Assembly (NCBI GenBank): GCA_038503075.1
Contig: JBCAML010000023.1
Coordinates: forward strand, 124,001 to 188,000
Direction: 5' to 3'
Source: Gyromitra esculenta
Lineage: Eukaryota > Ascomycota > Pezizomycetes > Pezizales > Discinaceae
Length of the DNA: 64,000 nt
Both the position numbers and the translations under genes were made by a program. How positions within the stretch are numbered: position 1 is the stretch's first letter; every line of letters begins with the position of its first letter. Shown in pieces: positions 42,777 to 54,159 of the stretch. The notes under the pieces are model-generated. The model worked only from the letters and a program-made list of their open reading frames with translations, was not told the DNA's origin and did not search any database.

Positions 42777-43177
42777 AAGAACGAGTAAGAGGTCCAGGAT
42801 AATGTGTTGGTTGTAACGGTTTCGGATTAAGGAGACAATGTCTTTGTTGTTCGGTTGGATCTCGGATATGAGTCATTTGGTATGGAAAGCAGGGTATTTA
42901 AGTAATGGGTTTTGGTCGTCTTGTACTTCTCTTCTTCTTCTGTCCTTAAGCAACATTCTCGTTTCACTTCTACCTGTACTATTCAATACTACTTCGGTTC
43001 TACCTCAGAACCCTCGCTGTCGCTATCCTAGCCGCTGCACTTAACTCGCCTTGAGTTAGACCCCCTTGTAGAACTTGTAGAAACTCTGCACTCCTCAAAC
43101 GTGTTGTTTCCTCTCTTGAGTAGTACTGCTTATCTTCAGGGATACCGAAGAGCTCAAAAGGAGACACAACTGTGAGA
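42777..43177 (+). repeat. Solo LTR, subfamily A2, TSD CATAG
   Basis: 401 bp, TTTCATGG...TGTGAGA, flanked by CATAG at 42772-42776 and 43178-43182. The start-region motif is mutated to AAGCAACAT here. Confidence 0.92.
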
Positions 43178-43461
43178 CATAGTTTCTCGTTTTTGCATGA
43201 AAATTTGTTCAAATTTTTAGCCGGTCCTCTTTTCTCGACAAAAAATTTAATGCGCCCTTTTGACCCTACCTCATGGCGTAGAACCCGAATATCATGGCTG
43301 ACCGATATTCACAAGGCTTTATCAAAACCTTTCTACAGCTATTATTCTGCAAAGAGATAACTCCCAGAAGTTAAAAGATTGTGAGATTGAAAAACGTTCA
43401 TCGCAAAATGGGTTCTGAGCATGTTATAATAGCTTTTCTCACTGCCCATTTCCAGCCCAAA

Positions 43462-43873
43462 TTTCACGGATACGAATGAGTAAATGGGTCAAGGATGTGG
43501 CATGGGTTGTGATAGGATTTCGGTTAGGGTTATAATGTCTTTGTGTTTTGGTTGCTATCGGTTATGAGTCACAGTGATGTAAAAGAGGGGTATTTAAGGG
43601 ATGGGTTTTGCTCGCTTGTGTCTTCTTCTTCTTCTTTCTTTAAGCAACGTTCTTACCTTACTTCTACTGTATTGTTTTAATACTACCTCGATTTTACCAC
43701 AGAATCCTCCCGGTCGCTGTCGCTGTGAAAACCTTTACACTTAACTCGCCTTGAGTTAGACTCACGTAGGACCTGTAGAAACTTCGTTACTCTTACTGCC
43801 ACGATCCTCGTCTAAGTAGCTCCGCTCACCTTCTGGGATACAGAAAGGCTTAAACAAGGATCGAACCGTGAGA
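43462..43873 (+). repeat. Solo LTR, subfamily A2, TSD CCAAA
   Basis: 412 bp, TTTCACGG...CCGTGAGA, flanked by CCAAA at 43457-43461 and 43874-43878. Its U5 hairpin is TTCTGGGATACAGAA, with both sides of one pair changed. Confidence 0.93.
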
Positions 43874-43878
43874 CCAAA

Positions 43879-44293
43879 TGACCGCTTTCATACTTAAATT
43901 TCAACTTTAGAGCTGCGAAAATTGAAATAAATTACATCTCCTTTTATTTCTTCTAATTTTGCTACTCTTTCTAAAATGCATAACCTAAAATGAAATCTCT
44001 GGTACAAGGCTCTACAAGGTATGCAGATGCATCTGTAAACGCAAAATAGTTTAAAAGTTATCTAGCTTGAGCCAAGGTACACATTCCTTCCCAATCATAT
44101 GAATAATTTTGTCACTGTAAGTGTAACAGGATATAAGAACTAGAAGGACAAATAAGGTAAAAGCTAATAGACGCAAGGGCTTAAGCTTTCCTTCGAGAAC
44201 AAACGTAATTAGTCATAAGTGTGTTGGACAGGTACTTGGCAGAATTGATAATAGCATGAACAACGGAAATGAGCAAGAGAATCAACAAAATGA
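43879..44293. other. Spacer, nothing recognised
   Basis: AT-rich, no coding frame. Confidence 0.4.
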
Positions 44294-44744
44294 TCTCAAG
44301 GGGCGAGATTCCGTCAAGCCCTTAGTATCCCCAAAGGTGAGCAGTGCTACTTGAATGAAAACAAGCAACAGGAGTTATGCAATGATTCCAAAGGCTCTAC
44401 AACAGTAAGAAGTAAGGGAGGTTTTGACAGCGATACTACATTGATGTAGTGACGTGATTTGGATACTGTCCAAATCATGGCAGTGCGAGTGGACTACTGG
44501 AATCCAGGCTTGTATTGTAGAGTACAAGGAGAGTGACAATAGAAGACATTGCTTAAAGAGAAGAGAAGAAGAAGTACAACAAGAGGGGGAAACCCTTCAT
44601 TTATATACCTGAAATCCAACTTTTCAATGACTAACACATGACTCATTGCAACGGAAACCAAAGGAAACACAAAGAACAATAAACAAAACATAACAACCAA
44701 GTACCCATGTACCTACCCAACCAACGAAACAACCATTCATGAAA
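44294..44744 (-). repeat. Solo LTR, subfamily A3, TSD AATGA/TATGA
   Basis: 451 bp, TCTCAAGG...TCATGAAA, with flanks AATGA and TATGA (one mismatch). A3 copies have an extra U5 block with the ACTAC...GTAGT hairpin. Confidence 0.85.
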
Positions 44745-45294
44745 TATGAGTAAAATAGTATCAGGATAACCTATAATAATTTTGATATCAAATACTCAGG
44801 CGTAATAGGAACGAAGAACACGAGTAAATATTGAATGGTGGAGGTGATACCATAGGGACATGAGAGCACAGCTTGGCTGGGTTTTCGAATACTAGCCAGT
44901 AAGGCGCAGGTGGGTGAGGGTTTTTAAGTGGCAAAGACAAGTACCATAATTACTCGAAAAATTGGGTAGCTCTGTGGCAGCTGAATCTAAGTTAGGCGAG
45001 GATGATGTGGCAATCCTTGGTGGCAAGTTATGTCTCATGAGCTGTTTCATTGCAAATTCAATTACAAGTGAATTGTCGAAGGATATATAACACGATAGAG
45101 AGTTCTAAACATCCAGAGAATGTGTAAATAAATTGAAACATCATGTTGAATACCAAAAGTAACTAAAAAACACAGTAAAGAAAAGCAAAATGGCAAGATC
45201 ACAAAAGCATCCAATTCTTCATCAATAGATTCCTAGCGAGAAAAACTAAAACAAGTACCACTGGTGCAGAGGTCAAAAACCAAAGCTGAGGCAA
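44745..45294. other. Spacer, nothing recognised
   Basis: AT-rich, no supported gene. Confidence 0.4.
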
Positions 45295-45418
45295 TTTCAT
45301 GGATAGACCTTTCATTGAATAGTTTGGTACATGGGTATGGAGTTGTCTCGTTTGGTTAAGGTTTTTCATGTTTCCGTTGGTTTCCTGTGTAATGAGTTAT
45401 GTGTTAGTTATCTAAGGG
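45295..45418 (+). repeat. Truncated LTR (A1/A3), U3 part only
   Basis: Starts TTTCATGGATAGACC and matches other copies to AATGAGTTATGTGTTAG, then stops where the element at 45419 begins. Confidence 0.7.
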
Positions 45419-46670
45419 TGTAACAGTACTACCATTAGTTACATGTCATGAGCAATATTTGCAACAGGGACCCGCCTAGAGTCAAGGACTCTGGAGCGTA
45501 GCCTTGCGAATGTGTGTGTATGTGTGGATAAAGATAATTGCTTGAGCAAAAAGCTGTAGCTCGCCAAGCTAAATATAAATTAGGTTTCACTTGGCAGGTA
45601 ACACGCTATTGCTACTATCGGGGAAAGATGAGGATTCTTTACAGGTGGTCATGATCTTGATACTTTTTATACTAGTAATCCAGGCCCAAGGCCTTAAACC
45701 AACCTGTACTTAATTTGTTCACTGGCAGGTTCTACTTCAGCAGGTTTGCATACTGTCACTGAGAAAACACTTATCTCCAACGGCTGGCCGTACCACATGG
45801 TAAACTCAAGCCTGGGGATTACACAGACATTCCAAGCAACAGAGCCTGCTGCAGAATACTGCATCGGCAGAAGTATCTGCTTCTGTGGTCTCTTCACCTC
45901 TCTGCCTTCAGCCTGAGGCCCTGATATCACTCCAATGCAATTGGCAGGAGTCTGGGAGACATTCCAAGCAGCCAACTTTGGAAGCTCATAACTCAGCCAA
46001 TACTTGTCCCATTGAATTCATTTTTTCACAGGAGCTCCCTCACATACCCTCCGGGCCACGTTCCGCCGGACGGTTTGGCTTGACAACCCGGGAGTTACTT
46101 TTACCCTCCGGGACACGCTTTTTTTGCCCATGTCCCTCCTTCTCCAATAATATTTATTAGGATGGCTTTGCTGTTGCAATGGGGCTAGTAGCACCTGATA
46201 GAACTGTGTAGAGACTATTTCTGAGCCCTCTACATGTGTTGGCTTGTACTGGATCGCCTGCGCCAGGTGCAGTGCGCCTGCTACGTCAATGGTTCTTACT
46301 GAGCGGTAACCCCAAGTACAATCCAATCCAACTCCCATGACTTTCTGCAATGTTATCATCAGCTTGTCACGTACCTAGAGTTCTTGGCCTATGGAATAGA
46401 ATCTCCACCATCCAATTATCACACCAGTAGTGGTTGCCCATCGGCAAAACCCCTCATGGTGTTACATTGTAGATCATATATGTCATAGTGTGCTGATGTG
46501 GCTCATGGGAGTGACCCCGTGTTCTACTCCTCTTTTCCAACTAAAGTTCAGTTACTGGCTCCCAGTTGTTACCTTGCCGTGTAGAGCTCTAACTGCTTAC
46601 TAAGTTCAATGACTACACACAACTCAAATAATAATGTTCATAACCTGTAACTAATTGTAGTACTGTTACA
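45419..46670. mobile_element. Element with inverted ends TGTAACAGTACTAC
   Basis: A 1252-bp segment whose ends TGTAACAGTACTACCATTAG and CTAATTGTAGTACTGTTACA are inverted repeats (24 of 25 bases for the outer part, weaker further in). No transposase is visible. A block at 46020-46145 (CGTTCCGCCGGACGGTTTGG) recurs at 54230-54350 and after. No clear target duplication. Confidence 0.55.
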
Positions 46671-46952
46671 GATGGAAGTTCATCAGCAAAAATATTTTTT
46701 TCCTCCCTGACCTCCTGGAGGCCCAGGAGACCTGAGAGGCTTGGGAGGCTCAGGGAGTAAATGTGCCTTCGTGGAGGAGCGTACGGAGACCCACTTCCTC
46801 AGGGAGTCGAGGCGGCCCAGGCACCTTCTCCCAGTGTCTCCTGGAGAGCTTGCCTGCTCCAACATGCGTCTCCTAGAGATGTAGTTGTCTCCTCCAGGAC
46901 GCCTCCAGGAACTTCATGGAGAGTTTCACAAAGCGTAATATCCAGGGCTGAT
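46671..46952. repeat. Short relative of the large inverted-repeat arms
   Basis: CATCAGCAAAAATATTTTTT, then TCCTCCCTGACCTCCTGGAG resembles 49291-49350. It ends at GGGCTGAT beside a solo LTR. Confidence 0.5.
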
Positions 46953-47402
46953 TTTCATGGATGAGTGTTTCGTTGGCCAGTTAGGTACATAGGTATCTGG
47001 TTGTTTTATTTCGTTGTTATTCTTTATGTTTCTTTGGGTTTCGATTATTATGAGTCAGGGATTTGTCATCGAAAGGATGGATTGTGGATATATAAGCGAA
47101 GGGCTTTCCCCTCTTTGTATCTTTTCTTTCTCTTCTCTTTAAGCAACGTCTTATATTGTCACTCTACTTGTATCCTACAATACAAGCCAGGATTCCCACA
47201 CAATCCTTCGTCGTTTCGATGATACTTCTCGTTTATCATGACCACTACACCAACGTAGTTTCACCATCGAAGTCATCTTAACTTCCGTTGACCGTAGAGC
47301 CTGTGGAATTGTTACCTAAACTCCTGTCGCTAGTTCTCGTTTAAGTAGCACTGCTCACCTTTGGGGATACCAAAGGGCTTAACGAGATCTCGCTCCTTGA
47401 GA
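46953..47402 (+). repeat. Solo LTR, subfamily A3, TSD CTGAT
   Basis: 450 bp, TTTCATGG...CCTTGAGA, flanked by CTGAT at 46948-46952 and 47403-47407. Confidence 0.93.
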
Positions 47403-47492
47403 CTGATCCAGGACTGATTCAAGTCTGTCAAGCTGTCATGTCGCTTATGTGGGATAGTGGATTTTTTCTGTTGCGTGAAAATGTTTATTACT

Positions 47493-47640
47493 AGTCTATA
47501 TGCTCTATATGCTCTATATGCTCTATGTACAACATATGTATACCAATTGACCCAATACAGCCCCTCCCAAGGATCCTGCCCATCCCACGGATCCTGCCCA
47601 TCCCATGGATCCTGCCCATCCCACGATCCTGCCTATCTCA
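47493..47640. repeat. Microsatellite and minisatellite
   Basis: TATATGCTC-type 10-mers (about 3-4 units near 47493-47527), then four units of GGATCCTGCCCATCCCAC (about 47572-47635). Confidence 0.8.
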
Positions 47641-47644
47641 AGAT

Positions 47645-48127
47645 CCTGACAGCGTTTGGGGGGTCGGGCCGTCTTTATATAGCGCGATCCCAGGCGAGCG
47701 CAAGGGGGTAAGGAGTGTGTCTGTATTGCAGTCAGTGAGCAGTCAATATAGGAGTGCCCTAGGTGAGCTTTAGGAGGGTCGTAGCGCTTCAATATGGCAG
47801 GCAGCGAGCAGTCGATATAGGAGTTCCTAGGCAGGATATAGGGGGGTAGGGAGTTCGCCTATATGGCAGTCAGCAAGCAGTCAATGTAGGAGCTTCCTAG
47901 ACAAGCTCTGGAGGGGGGTACGAAGCTCGTCTATATGGCTGTCAGCGAGCAGTCGAAGCAGGGGCTCCTAGGCGAGCTGTACGAGTGTTAGGAGATCGTC
48001 TATATGGTCTATATGGCAGTCCATAGAGCAGCTTCCTAGGGAGGGTCTGGGGTGCTGATGTGGACAAGGAAGGAAGAGTTCAAGGGTTGGAGCGAAGGGA
48101 GGCGTGACTAAATGCTCTAAGTCCCAT
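47645..48127 (+). repeat. Left arm, outer part: about 5 tandem units of ~70 bp
   Basis: Unit markers GGCAGTCAGCGAGCAGTC recur at about 47730, 47800, 47870, 47940 and 48020. It ends in AAATGCTCTAAGTCCCAT, the mirror of 51320-51340. Confidence 0.8.
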
Positions 48128-48547
48128 TCTCAAGGGGCGAGGTTTTCCGTCAAGCTCCCGGGTATCCCCCGAGATGAGCAGTGCTACTTGAATAGAAAAC
48201 TAAGCGATGAGAGTGTTCACAAGATTCCACAGGCTCTACGAGGTATTCAAGTATAGAGGACTTGAGAGCAGCGACAGCGTAAGATTATGAGGTATAACCT
48301 TGGTTTGTATTGTGAAATACAAGAGTGTACGATAGAAGACGTTGCTTAAGGAAAGAAGAAGGAAAAGTACAACAGGAGGGCATTCCTCTCGCTTATATAC
48401 CCAAAATCCGACCCTTCGATGACACATGTCTGACTCATTGTAAATGGAAACCAAAAGAAACGTAAAGAACAACCACAATACCAAGCACCCTTATAATCAA
48501 ACCGACGACAGAACACCCATACCACAACACAGCAACCATCCATGAAA
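48128..48547 (-). repeat. Solo LTR, subfamily A1, TSD CCCAT
   Basis: 420 bp, TCTCAAGG...CCATGAAA, flanked by CCCAT at 48123-48127 and 48548-48552. Its U5 hairpin is a GC-rich variant (CTCGGG/CCCGGGAG). Confidence 0.93.
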
Positions 48548-48871
48548 CCCATGGATTAGGGGTCTTGAGTGTGGGAATCCCTCCAAGTCCTGTGGGATAG
48601 GGCTTTCTAGGGAGAGATTCCATTGAAATTTTCTCTAAGTCCTGTGGGTTAGGGTTCACCTAAGGCCCTTTAGCGGAGGGGAGCACTTCCGGAGGACGGG
48701 AGATGGGAGGCTTCCTCCAGGAGGAAAAAGCTGCCGCAACGAGGTTCTAAATTCTCCGGGAGGAAAAAGCTTCTGTAGAGCAGTGCCAAATGCTCCGGGA
48801 GGAGGTGTCTGGGCTCCTGTTTCTCCAGGAGACATGCCAGATCTCCAGGAGGCAGAATTTTTTTTCCTGAT
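48548..48871 (+). repeat. Left arm, inner part
   Basis: CTCCAAGTCCTGTGGGATAG, GGAGGCTTCCTCCAGGAGGA and CTCCAGGAGGCAGAATTTTT, inverse of 49292-49623. Confidence 0.8.
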
Positions 48872-48941
48872 ATTGTTCTTTGCAAAGCTGTGGGCTGCTA
48901 TCCTTTCAGCTATATTTGCAATGTTGACAAAACACCCTTAT

Positions 48942-49181
48942 TCTCAAGCAGTGAGGTTTTGTCAAGCCCTTTGGTATCCCCAAAGGTGAGTAGTGCTACT
49001 TGAACAAAAACAAGCTATAGAAGTTGTGCGATGATTCCTCAGTCTTTACATCTACTTGGAGTAAAGAGAACTCCTACAGCAATACCATGTTGATGTAGCA
49101 ACGTGATTTGGATGCTATCCTTATCGTGTGTATGTGAATAGTCTACTGGAATCCAGGCCACGACTGTAGGATACAAGGAGA
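48942..49181 (-). repeat. Truncated LTR, subfamily A3
   Basis: Starts TCTCAAGC, has CCTTTGGTATCCCCAAAGG and GATGTAGCAACGTGATTTGG, and is cut after GGATACAAGGAG by the fragment at 49182. Left flank CTTAT, no right end. Confidence 0.8.
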
Positions 49182-49291
49182 TGTAGTTGGGGTTGTCCTA
49201 CTGCTCTATAGTGGAAATAGGTATTAGTATAAAGATGTTGCAAATACAAGAAATCAGGTGGAGATGTTAAGAGTATTTTCGTGCAATGTAC
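49182..49291 (-). repeat. Fragment of family B
   Basis: TGTAGTTGGGGTTGTCCTAC is the reverse complement of the family B right end; GAGATGTTAAGAGTATTTTC is 51190-51210 reversed. Only about 110 bp are left. Confidence 0.7.
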
Positions 49292-49623
49292 ATCAGCAAA
49301 AAAAATTATGCCTCCTGGAGATAAGGCATGTCTCCCGAGGAGATGTTTTCCTCCCTGACCTCCCTGAGCACCTGGAGAAATAGGAGCCAGACCCCTCCTC
49401 CTGGAGCATTTGGCACTGCTCTACAGAAGTTTTTTCCTCCCTGAGAATTTAGATCCTCTCTGCGGCAGCTTTTTCCTCCTGGAGGAAGCCTCCCATATTC
49501 CGTCCTCTTGGAGAGCTCCCCTTCCTAAGAAGCCTTAGGCGAACTCTAACCCACAGGACTTGGAGAAAATTTTGAAGGATTCTCTCGCTAGAGTGTCCTA
49601 ACCCACATGACTTGGAGGGATTC
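49292..49623 (-). repeat. Right arm, inner part
   Basis: ATCAGCAAAAAAAATTATGC through CTTTTTCCTCCTGGAGGAAG to CCACATGACTTGGAGGGATT; inverse of 48548-48871. Confidence 0.8.
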
Positions 49624-51281
49624 TGTAACGGATCTACATAGCCATTACCTGCAGTGAAGCATAAGAGTACCGGACCAGCAGAGAGGTAGTAAGGATCAGC
49701 ATGAATGGTGTAGCTGCCACATGCTAGAGGACACCTGCTATCCTGCTGTTCCGATGGAGTGGAACCAACGAGAAAAGCATTAGCTGACGAGTTAATGATA
49801 GATCTCCGGTGATACCAAACACAGGAAATTCCTGTGGTGGCGTTCCCAATCCCTCTGTGCATGTACCAGTGGCCCAGAGCCATTGGCGCAACAATAGGGA
49901 AACTATTAAATGCAGGACACCTCACATGCAACAGTAGACTGATCACCACCAATTCCTGCATCCTGCACAGGCATAGTATGCAGCTGGCGGATCTAGTAGG
50001 TCTAACAGGACAGAACAACCAAGGAGTGCCGGAGAGCACCAAAGTGATCATTTATGTAAGACCGGTACTTCTTACCGCACAGGAAATCTCCAAGAAGGTT
50101 TAGATAACAATCTAGACGCTATAACCTGCCCGGTTGCTATCCGCAACACAATACACAGGCGCAAGTCCTAACTGCTTCTTATGAACCGCTAAAAAATAAC
50201 CGTAGGGTTCAAAGTAGGGATTGAGCAAAGTTCCATGAATAACTTTCAATAGTAAGGTTTTAATAACTAACGCTGAAGGGTCCTTGGCCCTGGGTGTAGT
50301 TTGAATATCGCTTGCTTTGCTTGTTGGGTATCGTGTTCGTTCGAATATACTCTTCGTCTAACCAATCTGGAAGGACGAGGTCTGTTGTGGACGTGTCGTG
50401 ACTTTGAGGTTCGTGTCGCGTGAAGCAACAACAAAGTCTCTTGAAGAAATAAAAGATTCTTTGCATGAAGAAAGTATTACTTGAAGATGAAACGAACGCA
50501 GGACCTTGAGAGTATGAATGAAAGTCGTATACCGCTAAGTTATACAATATAATATTGATAAGGCTCGTTCTTCGTCGCTAATGATCAGGAAGAAGACCCT
50601 TCTCAAAGGTAGAACACTGGACTACTTATAGTAGTCAAGCGTCGAATACAAAGGCTATGTAATAACATGAACTAACATGAAGAAATCCCATAGACCCTGA
50701 AACGCCTTCCTTCGCTCCTACCCCTCTCATTATCGTATGGCGTGATTGTCGGAATTAACCGGCGACGCAACGTATAAGCGAATCGGGAAAGTGTTGATCA
50801 AAAGAGTGGGCCATTGATGACACAAGGAAACCAAACATCCAATCCGATTCTTATTAATAATCAACCAAGATTAATAATAACCGACATGGTCGGGGATTGA
50901 ACGCTAGTCCATATGTGTGCACCATAAGCGAACTCAAGTTGTAACCATCTAAGCGACCAATAGGTATAACAATTTACTGAATCCTGTGGTGCCTCGCCTG
51001 CAATAGCTTGGCATGTTCTCAGGGTCTTGACGGGCCCCCAGCAGAGTAGAACAGAAAGAGGACGGCGAGTCACCAGCACTATAAAGATAGCGCATGACCC
51101 CGCCACCTGTTGCTCTTCTTCCCAGCCTCATCAGGCGGGATACTACCGAGTAGAGCCCTTAAGATTATTGAGTACCTTGCACAAAAATACTCTTAACATC
51201 TCAACCTGATTTCTAGTATTTGCAACGGCCGTATTTGAAAACATTTTCACACTACAGAGCAGTAGAACTACCCCAGTTACA
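49624..51281 (+). repeat. Family B LTR-like repeat, copy 1, with nested insert
   Basis: TGTAACGG...AGTTACA, 1658 bp including the insert 50055-50971 and its extra target copy; 736 bp without them. Flanks GATTC and TATTC (one mismatch). It lies inside the right arm. Holds the empty target TTCCG (CTGCTGTTCCGATGG, about 49746-49760) that is occupied by a solo LTR in copy 2. Confidence 0.8.
50055..50971. repeat. Family D solo LTR-like insert, TSD ATTTA
   Basis: 917 bp, TGTAAGACC...GGTATAACA, flanked by ATTTA at 50050-50054 and 50972-50976; the uninterrupted sequence is seen in copy 2 (GTGATCATTAGCTCAATCC, about 53840). The first 280 bp match 52358 onwards. No coding frame. Confidence 0.82.
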
Positions 51282-52353
51282 TATTCCCTCGCTAGAGACT
51301 CCTAACCCATAGGACTTAGAGCATTTAGTCATGCCTCCCTTCACTCCAACCCCTGAACTCTTCCTTCCTCATCCACATCCGCTCCACAGAACACCCCCTA
51401 GAAAGCTGCTCTATTGGCTGCCATATAGACCCTCTTCAAAAGCTTGCCTATGAAGCCTCAATATAGGCAGTTCTATTGAGACTTCGCTGACTGCCATATA
51501 GACGCGCTCCCAACACCTCTACAGCTCGTCTAGAGAGCACCTATATCGGTTGCTCACTGACTGCCATATTGACACGCTCCCTACCACCCTAGAGCTCGCC
51601 TAGGGAGCTCCAATATTGACTGCTCGCTGCCTGCCAAAGAGATGCGCTCCCTACCACCCTAGAGCTTGCCTAGGGAGCTCCTATATCGACTGCTTGCTGA
51701 CTGCCATATAGACGCGCTCCCTACCCCCTTGGAGCTAGCCTAGGGAGCTGATATATTGACTGCTCGCTGCCTGCTGGAGAGATGCGCCCCTAGAGCTTGC
51801 CTAAGGAGCTCCTATATGGACTGCTCGCTGACTGCCCTATAGACCCGCTTCCTACCTCCCTAGAGCTTGCCTAGGACGCTCCAATATCAACTGCTCACTG
51901 CCTGCCCAAGAGACGCCACCTGACCCCCCTAGCAAGCTCCTAGGGAGCTCCTATATTAACTGCTCGCTAACTGCCATATAGACACGCCCCCAACCCCCAT
52001 AGCTCGCCTTGAGAGCCCCTATAATGACTGCTTGTTGACTGCCATATATATGCGCTCCCTACCCCCCTAGAGCTTGCCTAGGGAGCTCTTACATCGACTG
52101 CTCGCTGCCTTCCATATAGACGCCTCCCTACCCCCCTAGAGCTCGCCTAGGAGCTTCTATATTGACTGCTCACTGACTGTCATATAGACGAGCTCCATAC
52201 CCCCTCCCTAGAGCTTGTCTAGGGAACTCCTATATTGACTGCTCGCTAACTGCTGCAGAGACGTCCTCCCAGCCCCCTATTGCTCGCCTAGAGAACTCCT
52301 GCTTCGACTGCTCACTAACTGCCATATAGACACGCTCTTGACCCCCCTAGAGA
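51282..52353 (-). repeat. Right arm, outer part: about 14 tandem units of ~70 bp
   Basis: Units carry GACTGCTCGCTGACTGCC, ATATAGACGCGCTCCC and CTAGAGCTCGCCTAGGGAGC. They begin after CTCTTCCTTCCTCATCC (about 51360), which mirrors the left arm at 48070. Confidence 0.85.
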
Positions 52354-52357
52354 TTGA

Positions 52358-52958
52358 TGTTAAACCGGACTTCTTACCACGCAGGAAATCTCCGAGAAGC
52401 TTTAGATAACAATCTAGACGCTATAACCTGCCCGGTTGCTATCCGCAACACAATACACAGGCGCAAGTCCTAACTGCTTCTTATGAACTACTAAAAGATA
52501 ACTGTAGGGTTCAAAGTAGGGATTGAGCAAAGTTCCGTGAAGAACTTCCAATAGTAAAGTTTAATAACTAACACTGAAGGGCCAAGGCCTTGCTTAGCGA
52601 GATAAAAGTAATTCACAAGTAAAGTGGTAAATTGCATGGAAGTACATTTGCTAGAAACAATATAATATTGATAAGGATCGTTCTTCATCGCTAATGATCT
52701 GACTCAGAGTTTACATCCACTGCAAGAGTATTTATAATGCCTCCTCTCTACTATGCTTGGGTATAGTGTGGTTTAGAGGCGCTAACTACTATGATAACAT
52801 GAAACAACTTCGCCTTATCTCCATAACTGATACTCCATTGAATTCCCTGGCCCCGATCCGCAATTCTCCAAGCAGTATGCATGTAGGTAACATGGGAGTT
52901 ACGTATTCATCTTCATTGCATTCGTCTCTTGGAGACAATCATTTTGCCTATCCGAATT
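52358..52958. repeat. Family D LTR-like repeat, partial copy
   Basis: Starts TGTTAAACCGG and matches 50055 on for about 280 bp (CTATAACCTGCCCGGTTGCT), then again at ATATAATATTGATAAGG. The right end could not be defined; it runs into family B copy 2. Confidence 0.6.
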
Positions 52959-52963
52959 GTCGC

Positions 52964-54154
52964 TGTAACGGATCTACAATACCGTTACCTGCAGTGAAGC
53001 ATAATAGTACCGGGCAAGCAGAGAGGTAGCAAGGATCAGCATGAGTGGTGTAGCTACCACATGTTAGAGGATACCTGCTACCCTGCTGTTCCGTTTCACG
53101 GATGGTTGTCTTGTTGGTTAGTTTGGCATATAGATATATGGTTGCTACGTTTTGTTGTTGTTCTTTGTATTTCTTTGGGTTTCGGTTGCAATGAGTCATA
53201 TGTTGGTCAGCAAAAGGTAAGATTATGGGTATATAAGCGAAGGGTGTTCCCCTCTTGTTGCACTTTTTCTTCTTTCTTCTTTAAGCAACGTCTTCTGTTG
53301 TCACTTTACTTGTACTCTATAATACAAGTCAGGATTCCTACATAATCCTTCGTCGCCTCCGTGATACCTCTTTTTCTATCACGTCACTAAATCAACGTAG
53401 TCTTGCTGTCGGAGTCATCATAACTACCTTTTATCGTAGAGCCTGTGGAATCGTCGCCCAAACTCTTGTCGTTAGTTCTCGTTCAAGTAGCACTGCTCAC
53501 CTTTGGGGATACCAAAGGGCTTTACGAGATCTCGCTCCCTGAGATTCCGATGGAATGGAACCAGCGAGAATAATATTAGCTGACGAGCCAATGATATATC
53601 TCCGGTGATACCAAACACAGGAAGCTCCTGTGGTGGCGTTCCCAACCCATCTGTGCATATACTAGCGGCCCAGAGCCACTGGTGCGGCAATAGGGAATCT
53701 ATTAAGTGCAGGACACCTCACATGCAACAGTAGACTGATCAGCGCCGATTCCTGCATCCAGCATAGGCATGGCATGCAGCTGGCGGATCTAGAAGGTCTA
53801 ACTGGACAGAACAACCGAGGAGTGCCGGAGAGCGCCGAAGTGATCATTAGCTCAATCCTGAGGTGCCCCACTCGCAATAGCTTGGCATGTCCTCAGGGTC
53901 TCGACGGGCCCCCATCAGAGTAGAACAGAAAGAGGACGGCGAGTCAGCAGGACTATAAAGATAGTCCATGGCCCCGCCACCTGTTGCTCTTTTTCCCAAA
54001 TCTCATCAGACAGAATACTACCGAGTAGAGCCCTTAAGATTATTGAGTACTTTGCCCAAAAATACTCTTAACATCTCAACCTGATTTAGTATTTGCAACG
54101 GCCGTATTCCTATACCTATTCCCACTACAGAGTAGTAGGACTACCCCCGTTACA
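52964..54154 (+). repeat. Family B LTR-like repeat, copy 2, TSD GTCGC
   Basis: TGTAACGG...CCGTTACA flanked by GTCGC at 52959-52963 and 54155-54159. 1191 bp, about 735 without the nested solo LTR. Its ends and 5-bp duplication suggest a solo LTR of an unidentified retrotransposon. Confidence 0.85.
53094..53544 (+). repeat. Solo LTR, subfamily A3, TSD TTCCG
   Basis: 451 bp, TTTCACGG...CCCTGAGA, flanked by TTCCG at 53089-53093 and 53545-53549, inside family B copy 2. Confidence 0.95.
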
Positions 54155-54159
54155 GTCGC

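Larger units (their letters stand above)
47645..52353. mobile_element. Large foldback-like inverted repeat with tandem-repeat arms
   Basis: Left arm 47645-48127 plus 48548-48871 is the inverse of right arm 49292-49623 plus 51282-52353 once two later insertions are ignored. Outer arm parts are tandem units of about 70 bp (CTGACTGCCATATAGACGCG and CTAGGGAGCTCC in right-arm orientation), 5 on the left and about 14 on the right. Inner parts share CTCCAGGAGGAAAAAGCTGC-type sequence. No coding capacity seen. Confidence 0.75.

Noticed and set aside
45419..46670. Considered as a third copy of family B because both start TGTAAC
   Set aside because: Only the first six bases agree; this element has long inverted ends and a different interior.
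47493..47640. Short regularly spaced repeats considered as a CRISPR array
   Set aside because: Units are head-to-tail without spacers, in a eukaryotic context; a minisatellite.
49449..50051. 200-codon minus-strand frame
   Set aside because: Runs across the right arm of the foldback repeat into family B; composed of repeat sequence.
50887..50959. 73-nt tRNA-like stretch (minus strand TGGTCG...CGACCA with GTTCAATCC), or a tRNA-type priming site on the plus strand
   Set aside because: The six terminal pairs fit, but the T-arm lies too close to the 3' end for a tRNA or a normal priming site and the anticodon stem does not pair. Treated as chance or a very degenerate relic inside family D.
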